Source: an uncultured Flavobacteriaceae bacterium (GTDB taxonomy: Bacteria; Bacteroidota; Bacteroidia; Flavobacteriales; Flavobacteriaceae). Taken from it: a stretch of 64,000 nucleotides of DNA. The notes under the pieces are model-generated. The model was not told where the DNA came from and did no database searches. It worked only from the letters and a program-made list of their open reading frames with translations. The translations under genes and the position numbers were made by a program. How positions within the stretch are numbered: position 1 is the stretch's first letter; each line of letters begins with the position of its first letter. Positions 1-9,023 of the stretch are shown piece by piece. The DNA is taken from the NCBI GenBank assembly GCA_947495135.1, contig CANLXN010000006.1, positions 1 to 64,000 of the forward strand, given 5' to 3'.

Positions 1-78
1 GATTAGCTGCGCTGATCCCAAAGAGGGAAACCTGCCAAACGAAAGCCCTCGAGGCTAACGCCCCTGAGGACTTTTTTC

Positions 79-116
79 ATTCCAGCAACTTCGAAGCGAA
101 CTTCGGTTGCTGGAAT
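79..116. repeat. Long inverted repeat (hairpin)
   Basis: Arms of 11 bp (ATTCCAGCAAC at 79-89 and its complement at 106-116) enclose an inner 5-bp stem (CGAAG/CTTCG) with a CGAA tetraloop. An imperfect inverted pair lies at about 41-76 and ends in six T on the plus strand. Together they look like terminators for a plus-strand gene that ends left of the window, backed onto the tRNA terminator. That reading is inferred; the hairpin itself is plain in the sequence. Confidence 0.45.
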
Positions 117-149
117 AAAAAAAGCCCTCACACAAAGTGCGAAGGCTTT
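115..149 (-). terminator. Intrinsic terminator of tRNA-His
   Basis: On the minus strand a 13-bp stem (AAAGCCTTCGCAC with its partner, two G-U wobbles) closes on a 3-nt loop and runs into a T tract of about seven. It starts a few bases after the tRNA 3' end, so it should end that transcript. Confidence 0.75.
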
Positions 150-154
150 AATTT

Positions 155-230
155 GGGTGGAAGACGGGATTCGAACCCGCGACCCCTGGTACCACAAACC
201 AGTGCTCTAACCAACTGAGCTACAACCACC
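155..230 (-). tRNA. tRNA-His (GTG anticodon)
   Basis: The minus strand reads as a complete cloverleaf. The D arm has AGCTCAGTTGG, the anticodon stem CTGGT/ACCAG holds the loop TTGTGGT with anticodon GTG, and the T arm has GGTTCGAATCC. The extra 5' G opposite the discriminator C is the tRNA-His identity feature. The 3' CCA is not encoded. With the extra G as position -1, two U-U oppositions fall in the acceptor stem, which is unusual, but the overall form matches flavobacterial tRNA-His as I remember it. Confidence 0.93.
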
Positions 231-291
231 ATTTGACTTTCTAAATGAAAGTTACAAAGGTCGCATCAACACCTAAGTGCGTTAGCGGGGG

Positions 292-322
292 CAAATATAG
301 TTTATTTCCCATATTTCCGCAA
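292..322 (-). promoter_or_regulatory. Promoter of tRNA-His
   Basis: On the minus strand TTG (322-320), 20 bp, then TATATTTG (299-292) fits the Bacteroidota consensus of TTTG, 19-21 bp, TAnnTTTG. The tRNA begins about 60 nt downstream, leaving a 5' leader to be trimmed. Confidence 0.6.
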
Positions 323-341
323 TACAATTATTGAAGATTTT

Positions 342-1058
342 TTATATTAAATCAAAGATAGAATCTACGGCTGGATATCTTTCAGTCGTAAAACCCTCAG
401 CTGCATCTGTTCCAATAAGACGACCTAAGTTTTTGTTTCGATACGAAAGACTATCCAAAGTGTTTTTCGAAGAAATAGGCGTTTCTGGTTCTTTGCTGTT
501 TTTATCGTAAAACTGACTCTTATAAGCAAATACCGATTCCAATTTCTTTTCCATAAAACCAGAGACATCTACAACTACATCTGGCTCTATTTCAATCCAT
601 TGTATATAATGATAGACTAACTTCGGTCTCCAGGCATTTTGGGCTTTACCATCTATTTCGGTTTCAATTCTTCTTAGACCACTTAAAAAGCATGCGTCGC
701 TCACCAGCTTACTCCCTTTTCCATGGTCAATATGCCGATCGTCAATTGCATTGCAAAAAACTATTTCTGGTCGATATTTCCGAAGTATTTGGATTACCTG
801 CAATTGAGATGCCTTATTATTTTCAAAGAAGCCATCGGCTAAACCTAAATTTTCTCGCACACCTACACCTAAAATTCTAGCTGCCTCGGTTGCCTCTTCA
901 TGTCTAATTTTAGCGCTCCCTCTTGTTCCTAATTCTCCTTGTGTAAGATCAAGTATTCCAACCATTTTACCATTGGCCACTTCTTTTGCAATAGTGGCGC
1001 CGCAACTCATTTCGACATCATCGGGATGGGCTCCTATTGCTAGTATATCTAATTTCAT
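342..1058 (-). CDS. bshB1: Bacillithiol biosynthesis deacetylase BshB1
   Basis: The protein is a 238-residue zinc deacetylase of the PIG-L/LmbE family. By family knowledge it removes the acetyl group from N-acetylglucosaminyl malate, the second step in making bacillithiol, the low-molecular-weight thiol used here in place of glutathione. The metal motif AHPDD lies at residues 10-14 and a second cluster, DDRHIDHG, near residue 110. Length and N-terminus match the family. Its ATG overlaps the stop of the upstream trans-sulfuration gene by 4 bp (ATGA), so the two are translationally coupled. The pairing makes sense because bacillithiol synthesis consumes cysteine. The B1 subtype is assigned from similarity to remembered flavobacterial BshB1 and not from structure. 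Confidence 0.9.
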   Translation of the reverse strand: MKLDILAIGAHPDDVEMSCGATIAKEVANGKMVGILDLTQGELGTRGSAKIRHEEATEAARILGVGVRENLGLADGFFENNKASQLQVIQILRKYRPEIVFCNAIDDRHIDHGKGSKLVSDACFLSGLRRIETEIDGKAQNAWRPKLVYHYIQWIEIEPDVVVDVSGFMEKKLESVFAYKSQFYDKNSKEPETPISSKNTLDSLSYRNKNLGRLIGTDAAEGFTTERYPAVDSIFDLI

Positions 1059-2227
1059 ATATGTAATAATTCGTTTTTAGTCGCATATTCGAAGGCATGT
1101 TTCAAATCGGCTATTAAATCGTTTTTTTCTTCAATTCCTACAGAAAACCGGAGTAATCCATCTGCTATTCCCTGTCTTTTTCGCTCCTCAGGAGACAGTA
1201 ATGCGTGTGAAGTTTTGGTAGGTGAAAGGATGGTAGACTCTACTCCTGCAAGACTCATGGTTTGCTTAATTAACTGTAAACCATCCATAAACAAATTCAC
1301 ATCCATGGTTTCAACCAGCTCGAAAGACATCATTCCACTATATCCTTTCATTTGTTTTTTAGCTAGTAAATGATCTGGGTGATTTTTTAGACCAGGATAA
1401 TACACACGAGCAACCAAAGGGTGTTTATCTAACCATTTGGCCAATTTCATAGCATTTTTATTTTGTGCCTTAACTCTTAGCGCCATTGTTTTTATACTTC
1501 GTTCTAACAACCATACGGTATAGTCGCTCAAGCTACCGCCAATATTCTTTGCAAGATTCCAAATGCGATCGATATGCTCTTGAGATGCCGCAACAGCACC
1601 CGCACAAATATCACTGTGTCCTCCCATATATTTAGTAGCACTATGAATCATAATATCTATCCCATAATCGGCTGGATTCTGGTTAATAGGGCTCGCAAAG
1701 GTATTATCGATCATGGTCACAATTCCGCGTTCCTTGGCAATGCGTGAGATCATCTTTATATCGGTAATCAGCATTAAGGGGTTGGAAGGTGTTTCTATAT
1801 AAATCACTTTCGTATTTTCCTTTATTTCCGAAACGAAATCGGCTTCTTTAAAACCTTGTGTAAAACTGAATTCAATTCCAAATTTTTCGAACTCCTCCAC
1901 TACAAAATTATAAGTTCCTCCATACAGCGTTTTTTGAAGTACTATATGATCTCCCTTCTGAAGAAATGCCAGCAGCGCATGACTTACAGCAGCCATCCCA
2001 CTTCCAAAAATGAGTCCGGCCTCACATTTCTCCAATGCCGCAACCTTTTTGCATAAAGCTTCCTGATTAGGCGTATTAAAATAGCGAGGATATCGTTTTA
2101 CGTCTACATTTTCATAAGCGTATGAACTGGACATAAATAGAGGTGAAATAGCTCCTTTAAACTGGGTGTCATCAATCTCCCCTACGTGCGTACAAATGGT
2201 ATTTATACCGAACTTTTGTGGTTTCAT
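1055..2227 (-). CDS. PLP-dependent trans-sulfuration enzyme (cystathionine gamma-synthase/lyase family)
   Basis: This 390-residue enzyme belongs to the Cys/Met metabolism PLP family (cystathionine gamma-synthase, gamma-lyase, methionine gamma-lyase). The PLP lysine is K199 in SATKYMGGHSD. The cofactor-binding aspartate is D174 in MIDNTF, and the phosphate-binding stretch GSGMAA sits near residue 76. Which reaction it performs cannot be settled from sequence alone. Its 4-bp overlap with bshB1 suggests a role in cysteine supply for bacillithiol, which is an inference. The length is normal for the family and nothing looks broken. It appears to be the first gene of a two-gene operon; no clear promoter box was found before it. 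Confidence 0.85.
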   Translation of the reverse strand: MKPQKFGINTICTHVGEIDDTQFKGAISPLFMSSSYAYENVDVKRYPRYFNTPNQEALCKKVAALEKCEAGLIFGSGMAAVSHALLAFLQKGDHIVLQKTLYGGTYNFVVEEFEKFGIEFSFTQGFKEADFVSEIKENTKVIYIETPSNPLMLITDIKMISRIAKERGIVTMIDNTFASPINQNPADYGIDIMIHSATKYMGGHSDICAGAVAASQEHIDRIWNLAKNIGGSLSDYTVWLLERSIKTMALRVKAQNKNAMKLAKWLDKHPLVARVYYPGLKNHPDHLLAKKQMKGYSGMMSFELVETMDVNLFMDGLQLIKQTMSLAGVESTILSPTKTSHALLSPEERKRQGIADGLLRFSVGIEEKNDLIADLKHAFEYATKNELLHI

Positions 2228-2310
2228 TCTACAATTGTTTTACTGAATCTTAAAGGTATAAATTTCTGACTTAACTCTACTTCATGATTTGGTAAATATC
2301 CTAATAAGCA

Positions 2311-2339
2311 TTGTGAATCCTTCCGTTTTTCTATATTTA
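2311..2339 (+). promoter_or_regulatory. Putative hutI promoter, leaderless type
   Basis: TTG (2311-2313), 18 bp, TATATTTA (2332-2339). The box ends only 4 nt before the hutI ATG, so the transcript would begin at or next to the start codon. The last base departs from TAnnTTTG. Confidence 0.45.
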
Positions 2340-2343
2340 CGTA

Positions 2344-3579
2344 ATGAAAGTTTTACTTACCCACATTAAAGAGCTACTTCAAATACGAGATATCCATACG
2401 TTTAAAGTAAGTGGTACTCAAATGAAGGAGTTACCAACCCTTCGAAATGCCTGGCTCTTAATTGAGAACGACCACATCGCAGACTTTGGAACCATGGACA
2501 CGGTTCCTAAAATTTCAGTAGAAAAAAACATCGACTGTAGTGATAAATTGGTACTTCCGTCTTGGTGCGATTCTCATACCCATTTGGTCTATGCTGGAAA
2601 CAGAGAACAAGAGTTCGTAGACCGTATCAATGGACATACCTATCAACAAATAGCAGAAAACGGGGGAGGAATCCTAAATAGTGCTCGCAAGTTGCAAGGA
2701 ACTTCCGAGGAAGAGCTCTACAGACAATCTGCTGAACGTCTTGAAGAAGTAATTAAATTAGGCACGGGGGCCATTGAGATTAAAAGTGGTTATGGCCTTA
2801 CTACCGAATCTGAGATGAAGATGTTGAGGGTAGCCAAAAAACTTTCAGACAACCATGACATTACTATTAAAAGAACATTTTTAGGAGCCCATGCCGTTCC
2901 TTCAGAATATAAGAACAACAAGGATGGTTACCTTGATTTAATCTGTAATGAAATGCTTCCGAAAATTTCAGAAGAAAAACTAGCACATTATATCGACTTG
3001 TTTTGCGAAGAAGGTTATTTCTCTGTAGAAGATACCCATCGTGTTCTTTCGGAAGGAAAAAAATATGACCTTATTCCAAAGATACATGTCAACCAATTCA
3101 ATGCTATTGGCGGAGTTGCAGCTGGAGTTGAACACTATGCGCTAAGTGTGGATCATTTAGAAGTGGTTACCGAGGCAGATATTTCAGCATTAAAAAATAG
3201 CGATACTATGCCCGTAGCGCTTCCCTCTTGCTCTTATTTCTTAAGCATTCCGTATACACCCGGTCGCCAGCTAATAGACGCTGGCTTACCATTGGCACTG
3301 GCAACCGATTACAACCCAGGGTCCACACCAAGTGGTAATATGAACTTCGTGATATCCACCGCCTGTATAAAAATGAAACTCACCCCAGAAGAAGCAATTA
3401 ATGCAGCAACAATTAACGGTGCTTATGCCATGGGAATCAGCAACACACACGGTAGCATTACCAAAGGAAAAAAGGCTAATCTGATCATCACAAAACCCGT
3501 TCCGTCTTACGGATATCTGCCTTATGCATTTGGTAGTAATTTAATTGATCAAATTATTTTAAATGGAAAACCAATATGA
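2344..3579 (+). CDS. hutI: Imidazolonepropionase HutI
   Basis: HutI is the cytoplasmic metal-dependent amidohydrolase that opens imidazolone-5-propionate to N-formimidoyl-L-glutamate, the third step of histidine degradation. The 411-residue length is right for the family. Visible motifs are the metal-binding DSHTH (H78, H80), LGAHAVPSEYK, KIHVNQFNA, and the late ATDYNPGSTPSGN typical of HutI. The start MKVLLTHIKELLQ matches remembered flavobacterial homologues, so the ATG at 2344 is trusted although it lies almost on the promoter box. The gene overlaps hutG by 4 bp. hutH and hutU are not in the window and must lie elsewhere. Confidence 0.95.
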   Translation: MKVLLTHIKELLQIRDIHTFKVSGTQMKELPTLRNAWLLIENDHIADFGTMDTVPKISVEKNIDCSDKLVLPSWCDSHTHLVYAGNREQEFVDRINGHTYQQIAENGGGILNSARKLQGTSEEELYRQSAERLEEVIKLGTGAIEIKSGYGLTTESEMKMLRVAKKLSDNHDITIKRTFLGAHAVPSEYKNNKDGYLDLICNEMLPKISEEKLAHYIDLFCEEGYFSVEDTHRVLSEGKKYDLIPKIHVNQFNAIGGVAAGVEHYALSVDHLEVVTEADISALKNSDTMPVALPSCSYFLSIPYTPGRQLIDAGLPLALATDYNPGSTPSGNMNFVISTACIKMKLTPEEAINAATINGAYAMGISNTHGSITKGKKANLIITKPVPSYGYLPYAFGSNLIDQIILNGKPI

Positions 3580-4577
3580 GTGTTATCTTTTATAATAAGG
3601 AAGTCCTAAAACAGCAAACTCGCTGGCGTTACGGAGAAGTTAAATTTGGAGAAGAAGCAGTCACCATTGACAATTGGGAAGAACTAAAGGAAAGCAAAGC
3701 CCAATACGTTTTAGTTGGAATTCCAGAAGATGTTGGAGTGAGGGCAAATTACGGCAGCCCTGGCGCTGCAAAGGCCTGGAAAAAATGCTTATCGGCTCTG
3801 TGCAATGTGCAAAGCAACGAATTCACCAACGCTAAAAACTTAGTGATTTTAGGTGAAATAGATTGCGCCATGGAAATGCAAGACGCCCACCAGCTTACCA
3901 GCGATGATCCCTTTTACCCAACAAAGATTGGAAGTCTGGTAAAAGAAATAGACAACAAGGTTTCAGATACTATTGAAAAGATTGTTCGAGCTAATAAAAC
4001 ACCCATCATCATTGGAGGTGGTCACAACAATAGTTATGGAAACTTAAAGGGTATCTCACTAGCATATAGCAAACCAATTCATTGCATTAATATGGATGCG
4101 CATACCGATTTTAGACCATTAGAACACCGACATAGCGGAAACGGATTCTCCCATGCCTATGAAGACGGTTTTCTTGGAAACTATTTCATATTTGGTTTAC
4201 ATAGAAACTACACCTCGGCATCGGTTTTTGACAGAATGGAGGAATTTAAAAAACGCGTGAAATTCAACCTTTTTGAAGACCTAATATTTCTAGAGAAAAA
4301 CACCCTTCTCAATAATTTTAAAGAAGGTCAGAAACACGTAGTGCACGATATTTTTGGATTAGAACTTGATCTGGATGCTATTGCGGGCATGGGCAGCAGT
4401 GCCATGACACCTACCGGGTTTAGCTTAGAAGAAGCTAGACAGTTTATTCGTTATTTTAGTAAACACAAAAATTGTGGTTACGTTCATTTATGTGAAGGAG
4501 CTCCCGAAAAAGGACTGTTTCCAAATCAGGTAGCAAAGGCATTAGCAAATTTTATCACAGACATTATAAGCAAATAA
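3576..4577 (+). CDS. hutG: Formimidoylglutamase (ureohydrolase family)
   Basis: The 333-residue protein belongs to the arginase/agmatinase fold. Manganese ligands are visible as GGGH (H150), the triplet NMDAHTD (D174, H176, D178) and LELDLDAI (D265, D267). By family and by position after hutI it hydrolyses N-formimidoylglutamate to glutamate and formamide, the last step of histidine use. Arginase or agmatinase activity is possible in principle, but the 4-bp overlap with hutI and the N-terminal extension of about 50 residues with VGIPEDVGVRANYG favour HutG. Confidence 0.88.
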   Translation: MSVIFYNKEVLKQQTRWRYGEVKFGEEAVTIDNWEELKESKAQYVLVGIPEDVGVRANYGSPGAAKAWKKCLSALCNVQSNEFTNAKNLVILGEIDCAMEMQDAHQLTSDDPFYPTKIGSLVKEIDNKVSDTIEKIVRANKTPIIIGGGHNNSYGNLKGISLAYSKPIHCINMDAHTDFRPLEHRHSGNGFSHAYEDGFLGNYFIFGLHRNYTSASVFDRMEEFKKRVKFNLFEDLIFLEKNTLLNNFKEGQKHVVHDIFGLELDLDAIAGMGSSAMTPTGFSLEEARQFIRYFSKHKNCGYVHLCEGAPEKGLFPNQVAKALANFITDIISK

Positions 4578-4610
4578 AAGATAACTCGAACTCAACTCAA
4601 AAAGTGTTAG

Positions 4611-5075
4611 ATGAGCATTATTCCTTACGATCCGCAATACGCCCAAGACTTTTATAATTTAAATGTAGAATGGCTCGAATCGTTTTTTTATGTAGAAGAT
4701 TACGATAAGGAAGTACTTAGTAACCCTAAAAAGTATATTATCGATCCAGGTGGTCACATTTTTTTCTCCGTAGAGAATGGGACCGCTCTGGGCACCGTAG
4801 CCCTTTTAAAACGAGGGGATCACTCCTTTGAGCTTACCAAAATGGCCGTACACCCGAAAGCTAGAGGTAAACAAATTGGACAACAACTAATGCAATATTG
4901 CCTTGAGTTCGCTACCGAAAAACAATTTCAAAGGCTCTTCCTTTATTCGCATACCAAACTAGAAAACGCAATCTATATCTACAAAAAATACGGATTCCAA
5001 GAAATAGCATTAGAACAACCCAATCCCTACCAGCGGTCTAATATTAAAATGGAGTTTCCCCTTTCCCGTTCCTAA
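4611..5075 (+). CDS. GNAT family N-acetyltransferase
   Basis: The 154-residue protein has the GNAT fold. The acetyl-CoA pyrophosphate loop is KARGKQIGQQL near residues 84-94, after the usual strand ending MAVHP, and the C-terminal part has YKKYGFQEI. The substrate cannot be read from the sequence. It starts 33 bp after hutG on the same strand and may be co-transcribed with the hut genes. No link to histidine degradation is evident. Confidence 0.85.
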   Translation: MSIIPYDPQYAQDFYNLNVEWLESFFYVEDYDKEVLSNPKKYIIDPGGHIFFSVENGTALGTVALLKRGDHSFELTKMAVHPKARGKQIGQQLMQYCLEFATEKQFQRLFLYSHTKLENAIYIYKKYGFQEIALEQPNPYQRSNIKMEFPLSRS

Positions 5076-5267
5076 ATTGTATACCGCAGATCCACTGCTG
5101 GACTCAACTACTAGTCCCCTGCCCATTTCCATAGGCATTACAAGTATCGACATTTGAAAGCCCTTATCGAGTGCTTTAAAAATAAAAATACCCGAGAGGT
5201 CACAAAGCTTTAATTACCAGATATAGGGACATAAAATCAAAACTAATTACAACTTAAAAAGACGATC

Positions 5268-5747
5268 ATGAAAAAATTATTACTTAAATCGGTTTTACTC
5301 ATTTTAACGGCCATCAGCTTTGTTGCATGTTGCAAATGTCCAACTGGAAATCCGCAAAATACGATTACAGAATTGGAGGCTGAGGAAATGCGGGCCTTAT
5401 TTATTGACAATCATTACGGGTATATTAACGAAGGCCTTTCATCTAACTTCCCAGGCGCACAAACAGATTACACCCATATCACCTTCGAGTTGGAAGATTT
5501 AAAGAAGTATATTTATGAAATGGAACAAACGGCAAAGAACGAAAACTATAGTAATTTAGGTTTAAGAATATATCTGGCTGCTGCACTTAATGAAGAGAAC
5601 GTGCCTAACACTACTCTTTTTATGAGAACTGTTGGGACACCAGACTCAACAGACTTTCCCGTTCCTATTCGCTTTGACACCATCGGGCAAATACCACAAG
5701 GACTGGTTTACAACAAAGGACATGTAGGAGGAAATCCACCTTTATAA
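5268..5747 (+). CDS. Small lipoprotein of unknown function
   Basis: The 159-residue protein starts with a lipoprotein signal peptide ending in the lipobox region FVACCKC (about residues 18-23), so it should be lipidated and held in an envelope membrane. The rest is soluble, with NLGLRIYLAAA and TLFMRTVG resembling a widespread uncharacterised Bacteroidota family that carries a conserved GIRIYFGA-like core. I cannot name a function. It lies 29 bp before a membrane protein that overlaps a histidine kinase gene, so it may belong to the signalling locus that follows. Confidence 0.75.
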   Translation: MKKLLLKSVLLILTAISFVACCKCPTGNPQNTITELEAEEMRALFIDNHYGYINEGLSSNFPGAQTDYTHITFELEDLKKYIYEMEQTAKNENYSNLGLRIYLAAALNEENVPNTTLFMRTVGTPDSTDFPVPIRFDTIGQIPQGLVYNKGHVGGNPPL

Positions 5748-5776
5748 TCCAAAAACACGGAAAAATAACATAGAAA

Positions 5777-6400
5777 ATGTCGGAACTTCTACAAATTATA
5801 ATTCATACAGTCCAAGGCATCGCACTTTGGGCTGTTTGGTCTCGTAGAAAAAGGATCTTGGAATCTCCAGAGCATTATTTCATTTACCTCATTACTTTTA
5901 TTGTCCTAAACGACCTGCTTGCTAAAACACTGCTTTACTTTTTTAGATTTCCTAGTTATATTTTTTACAATAGCTACGACATTATTGTGTATTCATTTAC
6001 ACTTTATTACTTCTATAAAATATTAACTCAAAAGACAACAGTCTCATTCCTTGCTGGCTGCTACGCCGTCATTCTTGTTATAAGCCTAATACGAGAAAGT
6101 TTCTTTCTATCATTCCTTAATTTGAATGTTTATGGAGGTTCTGTCATTACATTAATCTTGGCTACTATTTACTATGCCTCTTTAATTCAACGGCCAGAAC
6201 CGGTAGATTTCTTAAAGCTCCCTTCGTTTTGGATCACCACTGGTTTTCTTATCTTTAATATGGGTTATTTACCCATACAATTCCTAACTAATTTTAAAGA
6301 TTCTTTGGACACTTTGAATGTTTATCTTGTATTAACCATACTAAATGTATTATTCTATGGGTCGTTAACCATTGCTTTTTTATGCTTCAAGAAGAATTAG
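5777..6400 (+). CDS. Polytopic membrane protein next to histidine kinase
   Basis: The 207-residue protein has about six hydrophobic segments spread over its whole length, with short charged loops (WSRRKRILES near residue 20) and a C-terminal FLCFKKN. No named domain is recognised. The last 19 bases overlap the start of the histidine kinase gene in another frame, so translation is probably coupled. A plausible but unproven role is the sensing or membrane part of the kinase system, because the kinase itself has a single membrane segment and no extracellular domain. Confidence 0.75.
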   Translation: MSELLQIIIHTVQGIALWAVWSRRKRILESPEHYFIYLITFIVLNDLLAKTLLYFFRFPSYIFYNSYDIIVYSFTLYYFYKILTQKTTVSFLAGCYAVILVISLIRESFFLSFLNLNVYGGSVITLILATIYYASLIQRPEPVDFLKLPSFWITTGFLIFNMGYLPIQFLTNFKDSLDTLNVYLVLTILNVLFYGSLTIAFLCFKKN

Positions 6401-7194
6401 ATATCAATAATACGCTCATCGCCATGGCATTTATCGCCATCGCTGTTATCATAGGTGTAATCGCACTGTTCGCTCAATTTATGTCGAAAAAAAACAAGTT
6501 GGTCAACAAACAATTACGAGCTGAACTCGACTATCAAAACCGACTGCATCAATCAGAATTAAAAGCCTTACGCGGACAAATGAACCCACATTTTGTCCAT
6601 AATTCAATCAATGCAATCCAATATTATGTGCAGCGAAATGAAGTTGAAATATCTGAACATTACCTTTCAAAATTCTCTAAACTACTTCGTCTATTTTTTG
6701 ATTATTCGCGACGTCAATTTGTTTCGATATCCGAAGAAGTAGAACTGTTGAAAAACTATCTTGAAATAGAAAAGCTCAGATTTGAAGATAAGATTGAGTA
6801 TGAGATTACCGTAGACCCCAAAATTGATACAGAGGAGGCCCGTCTACCCTCCATGATGATACAACCACTTGTGGAAAATTCGATTAACCATGGACTCTTT
6901 CACAAGCAAGGAAAAGGACTGGTAACAATTCAATTTACGTATATTAATCCTACTTCCTACAGGGTAATTGTAGAAGATAATGGAATTGGAATAACGAAAA
7001 CTCTTGCCTTCAAAAACAATGAACTAGAAAAGGAGACGGCTCATTCGTCCAACATTCTCGCAGAAAGAGTAGAACTTCTAAACTTAAGCAACGACTGGAA
7101 AGTCGATTTTAAGATGGAAGATTTAACTGAAAGTACTGATCAAAGTGGTACAAAGGTTAGTTTAACTTTTTCTGAAATTCTCGATGCAGAGTGA
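6382..7194 (+). CDS. LytS/YpdA-type sensor histidine kinase
   Basis: The 270-residue protein has one N-terminal membrane segment (residues 11-33), a coiled linker, and a His_kinase domain. The phosphoacceptor is H70 in QMNPHFVHNSINA, the hallmark of the LytS class. The ATP-binding part shows the N-box MIQPLVENSINHG and the G-box EDNGIGI. There is no visible sensor domain, so the stimulus must come through the membrane protein encoded just upstream or another partner. The LytTR regulator that follows, after a 220-bp gap, is the likely target. Confidence 0.9.
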   Translation: MLQEELDINNTLIAMAFIAIAVIIGVIALFAQFMSKKNKLVNKQLRAELDYQNRLHQSELKALRGQMNPHFVHNSINAIQYYVQRNEVEISEHYLSKFSKLLRLFFDYSRRQFVSISEEVELLKNYLEIEKLRFEDKIEYEITVDPKIDTEEARLPSMMIQPLVENSINHGLFHKQGKGLVTIQFTYINPTSYRVIVEDNGIGITKTLAFKNNELEKETAHSSNILAERVELLNLSNDWKVDFKMEDLTESTDQSGTKVSLTFSEILDAE

Positions 7195-7414
7195 TCGCTA
7201 TCTCATTCCAACAGGTAGAACCGATTTTAAACTGAATTCTACCAATCATGGAGTCACGCTTTCTTTTTAGATCCATTCTTTCCAGTTTTACTGAAATATT
7301 CATCCCCACATAATTATTTATAGGAAAAGATTATGAAGGTTACAGCAAGAATTTCAACTTTTAAATTTAAACTATATTTAAGCATCAAAGGGTATCACCT
7401 TTAAACGCAATTAA

Positions 7415-8158
7415 ATGATAAAAGCAATTATAATAGACGATGAGCCTAAAGCCATTGCCATCTTAAAAAATAAAATTGAACGTTATTGTCCTGAAATTGA
7501 ATTGGTAGCAGAAACCCAAGATCCCAAGCGGGCCAAAGATCTTATAAAATTACATGAGGCCGACTTAATTTTTCTGGATGTGGCAATGCCAGAAATGAGC
7601 GGATTCGACCTTTTAAAAACCTTTGAAAACCCCAATTTTGAAATCATATTCGCAACGGCTTTCGACAACTATGCAATTGAGGCCATCAAACACTGTGCAA
7701 TTGGTTATCTCGTTAAACCCATAGATAATGAAGATCTTGTAGAAGCTGTTAAAAATGCCAAGGAAAACATTTCAGAAAAAACCGCACTTGAGAAAAATAA
7801 GATTCTCATCGAAAATTTGGGTGTAAAAACTTTTCAGGATAAAAAAATCATTATCCCTACCCTCGAAGGGCTCGAGTTTATAAATATAAGTGAAATTGTC
7901 CATTGCGAAGGAGTAGACGGTTATACCAAACTCTATTTCAAAAACAGAAAACCAATGTTGAGCTCCAATAGTATTGGTCATTTTAATAAGATGCTTGTCA
8001 ATCAAGAATTTTACTTAGTACATAAATCGCATCTTATTAATCTTAATTATATAGACAAATACCTCAATGAAGGATATGTAATTTTAGGTGAACACAATAT
8101 TCCTGTATCCAGAAACAGACGAAGTGATTTCCTTGAAATGCTTAAAAGGAGTAATTAA
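7415..8158 (+). CDS. LytTR family response regulator
   Basis: The 247-residue protein joins a receiver domain (acidic pair D8-D9, phosphoacceptor D55 in LIFLDVAMPE, T81, K101) to a C-terminal LytTR DNA-binding domain starting near residue 140 (ISEIVHCEGVDGYTKLYF, then HKSHLINLNYI). It should be phosphorylated by the kinase encoded upstream and bind paired direct repeats. Its targets are unknown. The 220 bp between kinase and regulator hold no recognisable gene or clear promoter. Confidence 0.92.
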   Translation: MIKAIIIDDEPKAIAILKNKIERYCPEIELVAETQDPKRAKDLIKLHEADLIFLDVAMPEMSGFDLLKTFENPNFEIIFATAFDNYAIEAIKHCAIGYLVKPIDNEDLVEAVKNAKENISEKTALEKNKILIENLGVKTFQDKKIIIPTLEGLEFINISEIVHCEGVDGYTKLYFKNRKPMLSSNSIGHFNKMLVNQEFYLVHKSHLINLNYIDKYLNEGYVILGEHNIPVSRNRRSDFLEMLKRSN

Positions 8159-8183
8159 CGTTCTGTTTTTTAATTCTAATTAC

Positions 8184-8191
8184 TAACTTCG
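8184..8191 (+). promoter_or_regulatory. Putative -7 box of the MBL lipoprotein gene
   Basis: TAACTTCG fits the TAnnTTTG box with one change, 17 nt before the ATG at 8209. No good upstream TTTG was found. Confidence 0.35.
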
Positions 8192-8208
8192 TAAAAAACA
8201 TATTTCAC

Positions 8209-9012
8209 ATGAAATCTATTACGTACCTTCTAATTATCAGCCTGTTAATTGTTTCTTGCAAAGACAATCAGTCGTCTAAGACAGAAAGCGTTTCGACCAC
8301 TACAGAAACAGTAGACGATGTGGTAACCGAAACTACCAATTTTAAGGTAACACCCATTATGCACGCCACCATGGTACTGGACTGGGATGGAACGATTATC
8401 TATGTAGATCCGGTTGGAGGAAAACAAGCATTTGAAGGGCAACCAGAACCAGACCTTATTCTAGTAACCGACATACATGGAGATCACTTGGATGTAAAAA
8501 CACTTGAAGCAGTTAGTGTAGATAAGAGCAAACTAATTGTTCCGCAGGCAGTAGCCGATAAACTCCCGGGAGAATTTGACGCCCAAGTAGATGTTCTCAA
8601 TAACGGGGATCATAAAGAACGATTTGGTTTTGACCTAGAAGCCATTCCAATGTATAACCTTAGAGAGGAGGCACTAAAGTTTCATGAAAAAGGCAGAGGT
8701 AATGGCTATGTAATTGAAAAAGAGGGTGAGAGAGTTTACATCTCTGGAGATACTGAAGACATTCCCGAAATGAAAGCTTTAGAAAACATCGACGTAGCCT
8801 TTGTTTGTATGAATCTACCTTACACCATGACCGAAATTCAGGCGGGTAGAGCGGTTGTTGCCTTTAAACCAAAAACTGTTTATCCTTATCACTATAGAGG
8901 TGCTACTGGTTTTAGCAATGTTGAGAGTTTTAAGGCCGTTATCGAAAACTCTAATGCCAGAAAAGACATCAAGGTAATCGCCTTAAACTGGTACCCAGTG
9001 ACTTCTGAATAA
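8209..9012 (+). CDS. MBL-fold metal-dependent hydrolase, lipoprotein
   Basis: The 267-residue protein has a lipoprotein signal (LLIVSCKDN, Cys at residue 17), a Ser/Thr-rich linker to about residue 44, then a metallo-beta-lactamase fold of the UPF0173/L-ascorbate-6-phosphate-lactonase-like type. Metal-binding motifs are VTDIHGDHLD, SGDTED and YPYHYRG. The first motif is HGDH where the family often has HxHxDH. The substrate is unknown. The envelope location is unusual compared with the cytoplasmic relative at 32617-33297. It stands alone, facing a convergent lipoprotein gene. Confidence 0.82.
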   Translation: MKSITYLLIISLLIVSCKDNQSSKTESVSTTTETVDDVVTETTNFKVTPIMHATMVLDWDGTIIYVDPVGGKQAFEGQPEPDLILVTDIHGDHLDVKTLEAVSVDKSKLIVPQAVADKLPGEFDAQVDVLNNGDHKERFGFDLEAIPMYNLREEALKFHEKGRGNGYVIEKEGERVYISGDTEDIPEMKALENIDVAFVCMNLPYTMTEIQAGRAVVAFKPKTVYPYHYRGATGFSNVESFKAVIENSNARKDIKVIALNWYPVTSE

Positions 9013-9023
9013 GTCCGTAAAAT

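Noticed and set aside
3-197. Minus-strand ORF of 64 codons
   Set aside because: It runs through the tRNA-His gene and its terminator hairpins, so it is a chance frame.
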